From: Nematostella vectensis
Taxonomy: Eukaryota > Cnidaria > Anthozoa > Actiniaria > Edwardsiidae
DNA: 60,000 nt
Assembly (NCBI RefSeq): GCF_932526225.1
Contig: NC_064036.1
Location: forward strand, 10,053,519 to 10,113,518
Direction: 5' to 3'
The notes below the pieces were generated by a model that saw nothing but the letters and a program-made list of their open reading frames with translations, searched no databases and had not been told where the DNA came from. The position numbers and the translations under genes were made by a program. Below, piece after piece: positions 22,795-32,929 of this stretch. Within the stretch, counting starts at the first letter, position 1. Every line of letters starts with the position of its first letter.

Positions 22795-25700
22795 ACTTCG
22801 TTCGAGTCGAAGTCGCCCTGCAGTTTATTTTGCCGATGAAGTTTAACTGAGGCAAACCGGCTATGCCATGCTGACGAGTCCTAATAAGGACGAAACAGCT
22901 GTCCATGGTTGCCGAACTGCACGGGTAATAGACTGTGCTAGCGTCCCGTCTTGGCCCGACTGGTGCCAATGTGTGTATGCTAGTGTGCTTCTAAAGTTCA
23001 CATTTATGTATACATACTCGCAAGGATAGTTTGGCTATCCGACGGAGTTTTAGACTAGCAAAGGTCGCATGCGTGATCCGCACAATTGGCATCACGCTAG
23101 CCCGGTCGCAGCTCTAGATCCCACATGGATCTAAGCTGTGGTTTAAAGCACTTCGCTCGAGTCGAAGTCGCCCTGCAGTTTTTTTGCCGATGAAGTTTAA
23201 CTGAGGCAAACCGGCTATGCCATGCTGACGAGTCCTAATAAGGACGAAACAGCTGTCCATGGTTGCCGAACTGCACGGGTAATAGACTGTGCTAGCGTCC
23301 CGTCTTGGCCCGACTGGTGCCAATGTGTGTATGCTAGTGTGCTTCTAAAGTTCACATTTATGTATACATACTCGCAAGGATAGTTTGGCTATCCGACGGA
23401 GTTTTAGACTAGCAAAGGTCGCATGCGTGATCCGCACAATTGGCATCACGCTAGCCCGGTCGCAGCTCTAGATCCCACATGGATCTAAGCTGTGGTTTAA
23501 AGCACTTCGCTCGAGTCGAAGTCGCCCTGCAGTTTTTTTGCCGATGAAGTTTAACTGAGGCAAACCGGCTATGCCATGCTGACGAGTCCTAATAAGGACG
23601 AAACAGCTGTCCATGGTTGCCGAACTGCACGGGTAATAGACTGTGCTAGCGTCCCGTCTTGGCCCGACTGGTGCCAATGTGTGTATGCTAGTGTGCTTCT
23701 AAAGTTCACATTTATGTATACATACTCGCAAGGATAGTTTGGCTATCCGACGGAGTTTTAGACTAGCAAAGGTCGCATGCGTGATCCGCACAATTGGCAT
23801 CACGCTAGCCCGGTCGCAGCTCTAGATCCCACATGGATCTAAGCTGTGGTTTAAAGCACTTCGCTCGAGTCGAAGTCGCCCTGCAGTTTTTTTGCCGATG
23901 AAGTTTAACTGAGGCAAACCGGCTATGCCATGCTGACGAGTCCTAATAAGGACGAAACAGCTGTCCATGGTTGCCGAACTGCACGGGTAATAGACTGTGC
24001 TAGCGTCCCGTCTTGGCCCGACTGGTGCCAATGTGTGTATGCTAGTGTGCTTCTAAAGTTCACATTTATGTATACATACTCGCAAGGATAGTTTGGCTAT
24101 CCGACGGAGTTTTAGACTAGCAAAGGTCGCATGCGTGATCCGCACAATTGGCATCACGCTAGCCCGGTCGCAGCTCTAGATCCCACATGGATCTAAGCTG
24201 TGGTTTAAAGCACTTCGCTCGAGTCGAAGTCGCCCTGCAGTTTTTTTGCCGATGAAGTTTAACTGAGGCAAACCGGCTATGCCATGCTGACGAGTCCTAA
24301 TAAGGACGAAACAGCTGTCCATGGTTGCCGAACTGCACGGGTAATAGACTGTGCTAGCGTCCCGTCTTGGCCCGACTGGTGCCAATGTGTGTATGCTAGT
24401 GTGCTTCTAAAGTTCACATTTATGTATACATACTCGCAAGGATAGTTTGGCTATCCGACGGAGTTTTAGACTAGCAAAGGTCGCATGCGTGATCCGCACA
24501 ATTGGCATCACGCTAGCCCGGTCGCAGCTCTAGATCCCACATGGATCTAAGCTGTGGTTTAAAGCACTTCGCTCGAGTCGAAGTCGCCCTGCAGTTTTTT
24601 TGCCGATGAAGTTTAACTGAGGCAAACCGGCTATGCCATGCTGACGAGTCCTAATAAGGACGAAACAGCTGTCCATGGTTGCCGAACTGCACGGGTAATA
24701 GACTGTGCTAGCGTCCCGTCTTGGCCCGACTGGTGCCAATGTGTGTATGCTAGTGTGCTTCTAAAGTTCACATTTATGTATACATACTCGCAAGGATAGT
24801 TTGGCTATCCGACGGAGTTTTAGACTAGCAAAGGTCGCATGCGTGATCCGCACAATTGGCATCACGCTAGCCCGGTCGCAGCTCTAGATCCCACATGGAT
24901 CTAAGCTGTGGTTTAAAGCACTTCGCTCGAGTCGAAGTCGCCCTGCAGTTTTTTTGCCGATGAAGTTTAACTGAGGCAAACCGGCTATGCCATGCTGACG
25001 AGTCCTAATAAGGACGAAACAGCTGTCCATGGTTGCCGAACTGCACGGGTAATAGACTGTGCTAGCGTCCCGTCTTGGCCCGACTGGTGCCAATGTGTGT
25101 ATGCTAGTGTGCTTCTAAAGTTCACATTTATGTATACATACTCGCAAGGATAGTTTGGCTATCCGACGGAGTTTTAGACTAGCAAAGGTCGCATGCGTGA
25201 TCCGCACAATTGGCATCACGCTAGCCCGGTCGCAGCTCTAGATCCCACATGGATCTAAGCTGTGGTTTAAAGCACTTCGCTCGAGTCGAAGTCGCCCTGC
25301 AGTTTTTTTGCCGATGAAGTTTAACTGAGGCAAACCGGCTATGCCATGCTGACGAGTCCTAATAAGGACGAAACAGCTGTCCATGGTTGCCGAACTGCAC
25401 GGGTAATAGACTGTGCTAGCGTCCCGTCTTGGCCCGACTGGTGCCAATGTGTGTATGCTAGTGTGCTTCTAAAGTTCACATTTATGTATACATACTCGCA
25501 AGGATAGTTTGGCTATCCGACGGAGTTTTAGACTAGCAAAGGTCGCATGCGTGATCCGCACAATTGGCATCACGCTAGCCCGGTCGCAGCTCTAGATCCC
25601 ACATGGATCTAAGCTGTGGTTTAAAGCACTTCGCTCGAGTCGAAGTCGCCCTGCAGTTTTTTTGCCGATGAAGTTTAACTGAGGCAAACCGGCTATGCCA

Positions 25701-25834
25701 TGCTGACGAGTCCTAATAAGGACGAAACAGCTGTCCATGGTTGCCGAACTGCACGGGTAATAGACTGTGCTAGCGTCCCGTCTTGGCCCGACTGGTGCCA
25801 ATGTGTGTATGCTAGTGTGCTTCTAAAGTTCACA
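22783..25834 (+). repeat. Right tandem arm, 354-bp inverted units
   Basis: Inverted units repeat every 354 bp. The first one (to about 23120) has left-arm-type markers (TTTATTTTGCC, CTTCGTTCGAG). The later ones share arm-specific changes: one base shorter T run (TTTTTTTGCC), CTTCGCTCGAG, and GATCTAAGCTG for GATCTGAGCTG; GCATGCGTG replaces GCATACG/CGTATGCGTG throughout this arm. The ribozyme sense strand is plus. Confidence 0.95.
22858..22914 (+). ncRNA. Type I hammerhead ribozyme (right arm, copy 1 of 9)
   Basis: Same motif on the plus strand: stem I CCATG/CATGG plus outer CGGC/GCCG, CTGACGA at 22871, stem II GTCC-TAATAA-GGAC, GAAA at 22892-22895, stem III AC/GT closing loop AGCT, GTC at 22901-22903, predicted cleavage 22903/22904. 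Further copies lie at 354-bp steps (23212, 23566, 23920, 24274, 24628, 24982, 25336, 25690). The 2-bp stem III predicts that monomers are weak and that tandem transcripts cleave better as dimers (known for minimal type I hammerheads). Confidence 0.92.
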
Positions 25835-25844
25835 TCTAAACGAG
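25835..25844. repeat. 10-bp target-site duplication (right)
   Basis: TCTAAACGAG, identical to 19711-19720. Removing one copy plus the array rejoins the LINE coding sequence between ...SLSRLD and IGKAAGLD..., the known linker just before the RT domain. Confidence 0.88.
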
Positions 25845-27415
25845 AGAGGCTATTAAGGACAAAGTCTTCTGAAATCGGAGGAATTGAAAAGTAGGAACCA
25901 GGTTGATGTTTAGAATTAATAAAATTAGTTAGGACAGACCAGTCCGGAAATTCAGGGACAGCATCAATAGAAACTTGAGAAGATATATTGGAAAAATGTT
26001 TATTGAAAGAATTAGCTATATCAAAAGTGTCTTCGTATAAAGTGTCATTAACAGTTAAGCGATTAGGGAGATTGACATGTTTTGATGGAGAGATTTTACG
26101 TATTATTTTCCAAAGATTTTTGGGATTTTCAAGGTTGTTCTTAATTGCGTCATTATAGAAGGTCTTTTTAGCTTTTCTTATTAAGTGAACATGATTTCGC
26201 GCGCGGCGATATTCACTCCAGGAGGTGTCAGTTTTCAGCGAAGTAGCAATGCGGTGGAGGCAGTTGCGCGCTTTAATTGCAGCACTTATTTCAGCATTGA
26301 ACCAATCAAGTTTAAGAGGGCGCTTTATGCGATGTTCTTTAATAGGCGCGTGCACAGTAAGAATGTCATTAAATAATTTATACCATTGATCAAGAGCATC
26401 ATTTACATCATCGTATATATCAAGTGTGCTCCAAGGAACAAGTGACAAGTCATGCATAAATGATTCAGTACAGAAGTTTTTACGAGATCGAAAACGTAAA
26501 ACCTTATGACCAGTCGGCCTAGAATAACCTGCTCTGAGTTTCCAAGCGACAAAAATAGGGAGGTGATCATTCGCAGTATTAGAAACAGTGTCTGACTCGA
26601 TAACAAAATCAGAGCTCGAAACAAAAATGTGGCTGGACCACAAGGAGTTGGAAATCGGTCTGGTTGATTTGGTTATAAGCTGTTGATAACCAAGCGAATC
26701 AAAGATGGATAAATACTGCTTGATTGGCGCAGGAAGAGGCCTTTCGAGGAGATCAAAATTAAGATCACCGAGCACCACAACCTGTTGGCTTATTGCTGAG
26801 CTAGCATGTGAAAACATTTCGTCCAAAAGAGCTATGTATGCAGTAGAAGAAGGAGGACGGTAAATAAAACAAACAAAGCACGGGCTAGATCGGGGGAATA
26901 AGAGCTCAAGCCAAATGGCTTCAATACCTTCAAACTCAAGATCCAGGAAATATGGCTGGGTATGAAAACTAGCAGCCCGCCACCAGAGTTGTATGTGCGA
27001 TCAGCTCTAACCAGCGAGTAACCATCAACAGCCAACTCGGTATCCGTCCATGATTCGTCCAAAAACGTCTCACTGAGGCCAAGGATGAGATTAGATCTCC
27101 CGATTAGATAAGAGGCGTTCAAGTTGGAAAGACGATGTCGATGCAGGCGTATGATGGATCCTGGCCTGAAAAAAGCTTCTGTGACTCTTCTGAAGATGGC
27201 GGCGAAGGCTAACGTGGCTTGATAACAACCAAGGCCAATAGTCGGTAATATGGTGAGATCCCGTAGAAAACAGTACGGGCGAAGTGGTAGTTAGGGAAGA
27301 TGATCTGTTTAAGTCAAGATTTGAAAACAGGGAGCAAACTATAAAGAAAAAAAATTAAAAAATCGGAGAGCCAAAGAAAACACAACTACCCGCCATGCCG
27401 AACGCTGTACCTACC
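25845..27415 (-). pseudogene. LINE endonuclease and linker (5' half)
   Basis: Exonuclease/endonuclease/phosphatase-type domain of the interrupted LINE. 27122-26940 reads LILGLSETFLDESWTDTEL (the ET motif), VDGYSLVRADR and GGGLLVFI. After a frameshift near 26940-26950 it continues with LEFEGIEAIWLELL, then VVVLGDLNFDLL (the GD.N motif) at about 26760, then TANDHLPIFVAWK (the ..DH.P motif) and a linker down to SRLD at the array junction. The first strand of the domain is missing or unclear, so the copy may be 5'-truncated. The open frame running on to 25693 enters the array and is not a real fusion. Confidence 0.82.
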
Positions 27416-28131
27416 TTATTGACGACATCTTTACAGTGTGGACTATACTGGGGGATAAAATCGCGAGTTTCTTAGACTTTGCGAATAATTTCCACCCGGC
27501 TATTACATTCACGCACGAGTTGTCACAGGAAACCATCACCTTTCTCGATACAGAAGTGTTTAAAGGCGAAAGATTCATGGATTCTAATATCCTTGATGTC
27601 CCTACACATTTTAAGCCTACTGAATCCTTTCAGTACATGCATTTTTCCTCTTTTCACCCTCTTAGGAATAAGAAGGGTTTTGTCAAGGGGGAAGGCCTAC
27701 GCCTGTTGAGAACAAACTCCTCACTCGCCTCCTTCAAAACCGAAATTCGCAACTTCACCGATCGCCTTCTAGAACGCGGTTACCCGAGCGATTTCATAAC
27801 TAAAATTCTGGCGAGTGTTATGTTCACAGACAGGCAAAATGCGCTTAAAAGCAAAAAGGCGTCTTATAAACGAATCTTACCATTTGTCGAGAGATTCAAC
27901 CCGGCTATACCGAATCTTAAAAAGATTCTAATGAAACACTGGCGCCTTATTACGGATCCGCCTTTTACGGCTAGAATCTTTAATCAACCTATAGTCTCTT
28001 ACAGAAGGGAGAAATCACTCAAAGACTTTTTGGTCAGAGCTAGAATCCCTACAAATGACTAAGGTACCATAGCAGTTTTATTTACAATTGTGGCGGGTGT
28101 GGTGCGGTATATTATACAACTTTCTACAGAA
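27416..28131 (+). pseudogene. Penelope-like element, RT palm to C terminus (right half)
   Basis: Resumes at the TTATT duplication with IDDIFTVWTILGDKIASF, ITFTHELSQETITFLDTEVF, HFKPTESFQYMHFSSFHP, and NQPIVSYRREKSLKDFLVRA, the conserved PLE RT palm/thumb order. It stops at 28062. In another frame 28084-28125 gives YNCGGCGAVYYTTF, resembling the start of the Cys-rich linker that precedes GIY-YIG in canonical PLEs. No GIY-YIG domain follows: sequence changes to a tRNA-like stretch at 28133. Confidence 0.85.
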
Positions 28132-28132
28132 A

Positions 28133-28204
28133 CGCCCAAGTGGGGCTTGAATGGACGACCTTACGGTTAAAAGTCCCATGCTCTACCGACTGAGCTAGCC
28201 GGGC
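28133..28204 (-). pseudogene. tRNA-Lys(UUU)-like pseudogene
   Basis: The reverse complement starts GCCCGGCTAGCTCAGTCGGT (acceptor and D arm, intact A box), has CTTTTAA in the anticodon-loop position (anticodon TTT) and ends CCCCACTTGGGCG. The 3' half of the anticodon stem (CCGTA instead of a TCCCA-type match) and the 5' half of the T stem (GTCCA) no longer pair. This makes it a decayed tRNA or the head of a tRNA-derived SINE, not a working tRNA. Confidence 0.8.
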
Positions 28205-28239
28205 GACTAGTGACGTAAGGAGTCGTGTTTTACAATGCT

Positions 28240-28420
28240 TTGCATTCAGGCGCGGAAACAGCGGGGTGCGCGCACCCCTTTTGACCGCCAAGAACGTGGG
28301 TCATTTCTTATTGAAGTATCGTCAAACAATATCCTTTTTTCATTTGATTCCTATGACTGCGCACCCCTACTCATCCAGTCCTTGGTACACTCTTGTCAGC
28401 CGAAAAACGGTTAGTTTTTG
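28240..28420. mobile_element. MITE copy related to 55720-56890
   Basis: GCGCACCCCTTTTGACC, GTGGGTCATTTCTTATT and CCTATGACTGCGCACCC match the sequence flanking the TTAA element at 55792-56800, so this is an uninterrupted copy of the same repeat. No coding sequence. Exact ends unclear. Confidence 0.55.
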
Positions 28421-31420
28421 CAACAACAAAATATTAGAAAAGTGGCGGCGTTGGGATTCGAAATTGTTTCGTCGTCGCTTTTTCAAACGTTCCTCAATAC
28501 CCCTTGATGTGTATCTTAATTTATATGATATTTATATGTTGCTAAGGGAAGAACATTTTTACGTTTCGTATAGAGCAGTGTAGTGATTTTTGATTTTTAC
28601 GGATCTCATCGGTTTGAGAGATATAGCCATGCAAACATTTGGAAAGTGATCAATTCGAAATTTTGACACTCGGATACTTATAATTGACCACGAATACCAA
28701 AATAATTCGCGTTATTCACAGGTTCGGTCTATTAAAAAGCATTTGCCGCCTGCCACCAGTGTACTATCTAAAAGATGGTCGTCGAGATATGTGCGTGGGG
28801 CTAAAGGGGGTATTCTCCCTTACGATGAAAACGATGGAAGTAGAGTCTAAACATCCCGACTTAAAAGTCTCATTTCATCAAAATACAAAGTGCGCAAAGC
28901 ATCCATTTACATTGGCTTATTTGGAAAATATACTGTAGTCTTTCCGATTGAATTTCGATATTAAAATATAAAACTCTGATTTTGGCAATTATTTCGAAAT
29001 TCAAATGATTATCATTTAGTTTTGAATGAAAATAAAATAACAAAAGTGTGTCTGACAGGGCCTTAAGTCATTTCTCCGCTACTTATACGGAAACCTTTTC
29101 GTGAAATAACAGCCTATTTTCTTCTGTGGTGTGTTTCTTTTCCTGTGACCGGGAATGAACCGTGAGGAGGAACGGGATCTGGGACTTCGAATTGCTAGGC
29201 ACCACAGGAAACCCGGTCAGATAGCGAGAATTAGGCTAGAGGCCATTAGAAAACCTCATTATTAATGTTATAATTTAACGTGGCAGAGCGCATGCGCAGA
29301 GTACTTTTCCGAAATTGTCATAGTTAGAAAAAAAGCTTTCTAATATTACTGAGTAGTGACAGTTCAATCATAGATATACAACTAAGATATTGTAAATATT
29401 GTGGTTATTTGATAACCACAAGACAGTATTTTGTATTTCATTTCAATGAAACAACTATAACTTATTACCAATATTATAAGAACGTTTAATGTAAACGAAT
29501 AGGTAACTAGAAAAAAAAAATTCTTACTAGAACCTCTTTATGAATTGAGATCTCAGGTAAAGTTTTAAGCTACGAATGTGATCAAGTGGTTGCGAAAGAT
29601 TCGGTGGTTAGTGGTTGTAAGCATTCAATTCTCTACTGACTTACCTTAGCTTTCATGCTCTTGTTAAGACGAGGCGAACCGCGACGTATTACCCCTCATT
29701 TAAACAGAAACGTTTCTTAAGGGCGCCACGATCCGCTCATGTTCACTTTAAGTTCAAATTGTAGACTAACCTTAAATAGTCATCCCTGCTAGAGGTAACC
29801 AACCATCGACAACACACCAGCTTTACTACTTTACTTCCGTTATCTCTTCATTGTCAATTTGCCCAGACATCTGGGAATAAAAAGGACGAAAGTTTGAATG
29901 AATGTGTCTGGGCAGATGAGTTTTTTGACAAAACCTTTAAGTTAATGAACACTTCGTATGTAAATATCTAAATTGTATAACCTTAAATTTCTTGTGTCCG
30001 CTTAAAAAATCTGACAGATTACTGTCGTCTAGACAAAAACATTTCGACTCGAGTGACACTGTGTGACAAGTCTGCCTAGAGCAAGTCGCGAATCCTGTCT
30101 GGTAATTAGAACCCAGTAACAAGTACCTGTCTAGTTATCTGAAAACCCCCGGAAAAGGTTGAAACCCATTCAGGTATGTTCAGCCTTTTGGCCTAATCCT
30201 AAGTCATTGGCGCTACATAAGTGGGTTTGTGAGACCCACACGAAGCCAAGCAGCCATAGTGAGCTAAACCTCAGATCGATGGCAACTCCGCCATGTGCCA
30301 TCAGTAACGTCGGTGAGGACACTTAACTAACCACTGCACGAATTAAAATAACAAGCATTAAATTGGAAAAAAAGGTTTAAAAAAAACTCATTTAAAAAGT
30401 ACACATTAGGCATCGTGTACAAATTATTCCCTCTAGTATTTTTTTTTCGTCCAACAATCTCTCGACGAAGATCAAACGTAAACATCGCCCGCCCCGCAAC
30501 CGCTAACCATCAAAGTATAGTCTTCTAAATCTCCCTACGAGGTTCGAGATTTGAAAGCGTAACAGGTTACTTGTATTGTTGGTTACTTGTTTGTCTGGCA
30601 AACCAAATGAATTTGTCTCTAGATTTTTCCCTAGTGGCTTTTTCAAATTTAGCAGCTAATTGTTTGCTACCTGGGGAAGAAATCTGAATATTTACTATTT
30701 CGTGTTTCTTAATGATATCTTTCCCCTCCCCTCAGCCACGCTTTCTCGGGCTGCGGCGCCCTGGGTTCCTCTCTCTTGTCTCTCTTACGCGGAACATTTG
30801 CAAACGATCGTCAATAAAAAAAAACTTCCCATTTCCAATTCTTGTGTAGGGAAAGAATTACTCAATAGCCAACAAATGACTTTTTTCAAGAAATTCAATG
30901 TCTATTGAGTTTAACCTTGAAAGTTACAAAGTGGCATGCGCAGGAATACTGCCACGTCAGGAACAGGTAAATATTTCAATTTAAAACACAGCTAAACAGG
31001 ATAGCTTTTATAATTCTAAACATCTGGCTTTGCGTAATACTCAAGAATTGAGCTTTAGCTATTTGTTTACGAAAAAAAGCGCTTTATTTCCAACCGCCTT
31101 TTGTATTACGACCTTGACCTTACAAAAGTGATACGTAGCACGTTCCTCTTGAATGAATATTATTCATGTCTTTGAGTGATTAGATAGGTAAAAGGGTAAA
31201 CAGATTTCGCGTACCCTAGATATATGAAGATTTAGAGCCTGCGAAAAGATCTTATAGCGTTACCTAATATCACTTGAATAACACGACTAGATTTTTTTCC
31301 TTTTGAAATTATTATCGACTAAGACAAATTTGATGTATCGTAGGTATAAAAAGTTTTGTTTCGAGCCAGAGGCCAATATCTTATAGCGTCACCCGACAGA
31401 CCCATCTTGCAAACTGCGCT
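28421..31420. other. Intergenic DNA, no gene recognised
   Basis: No exon, RNA or transposon core recognised. Small hairpins are visible: 29399-29420 is TGTGGTTAT/ATAACCACA, and 29145-29216 has TGACCGGG/CCCGGTCA arms. A short coding-like string at about 28465-28500 resembles the tail-exon start of the 37-46 kb gene (see findings). Confidence 0.5.
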
Positions 31421-31523
31421 TAGCCTTGGTACCAGAGGCTCGAGTTTTCACTCCCGTTTACTGACACGCCGGTCTTGGAGCTTGTGTGTGAAGCTTTGAG
31501 CTCGAGCCTCTGGTACCCAGGCT
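31421..31523. mobile_element. Short inverted-repeat element (~100 bp)
   Basis: Left arm AGCCTTGGTACCAGAGGCTCG (31422-31444, continuing AG) is inverted at 31501-31522 (CTCGAGCCTCTGGTACCCAG, continuing GCT) with one mismatch. The arms enclose about 55 bp. It is probably a MITE or the two ends of a decayed DNA transposon; no clear TSD. Confidence 0.6.
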
Positions 31524-31951
31524 ATGTGACGCCCTGTTCGTCAAACAAATTACAGACGAATATGAATAATCCATCCGTGTTTCGTTCTCATTCCACAAAA
31601 CAAAGCGAACTAACGAAAACTCCTGCGCCTGCTTCGCTAGTGAAAACTCACATGGATTAAAACCGTCTCAAAATGTTGATATATTAGTCATCCTTTTGGC
31701 TGATTTGTGTGAACTTTTGCGATATTTTCTATTGAATTTCGTAAATTTCCTTTTTAAAGCCAGAAAGTCACGTTGTCAACAGGACCTGTTGTAAGTATTA
31801 ACTGCTGAGTAATTATAAATAGAATTTCAAAACCATGTATGTCAATCCTTCCATAATGCCACAGGGGGGGGTTTCGAGCACGTTATTCTGTTGTGATTTT
31901 TACCCGGTGACTTGGCCTCCTACCGCGCCATAGAGGTCGGCAATTCGGTGG

Positions 31952-32346
31952 TGGTTGTTTACCATTTAATCGGAAATTCCGGTACTTCTGGTTATTTTGT
32001 AAATTGTACATATTCCTCCCACTGGAGTTGCTTGAGAGGTAGTCCACTTTCATCGGGGATACCAGAAATTCAGGAAAATCGTGTATTGTACCATTGGCAA
32101 TTCCATACCTGATTTAATCACGTGCATTCTGATAAATCAGGCTAGGTTTCCATGGAATATTTGACCGAGGCCCCCATCGGCCATTATTCCCCGAACCCCC
32201 AAAATAGAATTTCTGGGTAAAGAAGCAAATGGTTCCCAACTCACTCCGAAAATTCTGTAATATAGGAAACTTTTTCTTACCATTGTGGCATCCCGGAAAA
32301 AACTAGGATCTTATTCCGGAATTTCCGATTAAATGGTAAACAGCCA
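31952..32346. mobile_element. MITE with ~33-bp terminal inverted repeats
   Basis: Left end TGGTTGTTTACCATTTAATC, continuing GGAAATTCCGG, is repeated inverted at 32315-32346 with one mismatch. The ~395-bp element has no coding capacity. Flanking target duplication not identified, so the superfamily is open. Confidence 0.75.
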
Positions 32347-32929
32347 TTGTAAAAAGATCTAATTAAATAAAAACATTGTCTATTCAAACTGATGGTGACT
32401 TAAGGGATATAAATCAGGCGCTATTAGGAAACAAAGCCTGACCTATTGGGAACACGGATTGCTTAGAGCTACAAAACAAATCTCTTAAGGTAGCAAATAC
32501 TAAACAATATTTTTTCACTTCACTGTGAAAGGCTAAAAAAAACTAACTATTGGAGGCAGACGGCGACCAAAAAAAAATTTCGTCTGCGTCTTCGTGCCTA
32601 TGGCAACTAAAAAGGCCGCTTGGAACAGTCGTCACTATATTACCAAGTCTGTGGCTTGATTGTGGTGCGGTTGTGTTTGGATTAGAAAAGAGATATGAAA
32701 GCCTTAATCCAGAATCATTAGTCGTTATACTGGTGGTACGCCGTGATGACTGAGGTTGGATCTAAGCGGCGTGCTTCTACCAGTACCATCTGACATAGAT
32801 ATGCCTCCTTAAACCAAGCCTTTACGCAATCTGTCGGCATTAAAATTTAAATGACATTCTATAATTGATGTCTGAATAACGATTTTGAAACCGCTAAACT
32901 GATCATATTTCCTTTGTTGTTTTGACCGA

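Larger units (their letters stand above)
19721..25834. mobile_element. Palindromic hammerhead-ribozyme tandem-array element (retrozyme/Foldback-like)
   Basis: A 6114-bp insertion in the LINE. The left arm (19721-22776) is about 8.6 direct copies of a 355-bp unit; the right arm (22783-25834) is about 8.6 copies of the same unit, ~354 bp, in inverse orientation; a 6-bp centre separates them. Both outer ends stop at the same unit position (AACTTTAGAAGCACAC at the left; TGTGAACTTTAGAAGC reverse-complemented at the right), and a 10-bp target duplication flanks the whole. Each unit holds a type I hammerhead ribozyme (9 on the minus strand, 9 on the plus) plus short hairpins (GGATAG/CTATCC, AGATCC/GGATCT). 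No plausible protein is encoded: the recurrent 69-75-codon frame is a by-product of unit identity. It resembles metazoan retrozymes in its units and Foldback/MULE transposons in its architecture. Confidence 0.9.

Noticed and set aside
19750-25801. Recurrent 69-75-codon open frames in every array unit
   Set aside because: Identical only because the units are identical; the frame overlaps the ribozyme on the opposite strand and has no protein features.
19721-25834. CRISPR array or satellite centromere repeat
   Set aside because: Units are contiguous without spacers, the host is eukaryotic, and the block is a bounded insertion with a TSD rather than an open-ended satellite.
25693-26826. A 377-codon open frame as one protein
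   Set aside because: Its C-terminal ~47 residues come from the inserted array; it is a chance read-through from the LINE endonuclease region.
28133-28204. Functional tRNA-Lys gene
   Set aside because: Anticodon and T stems no longer pair.
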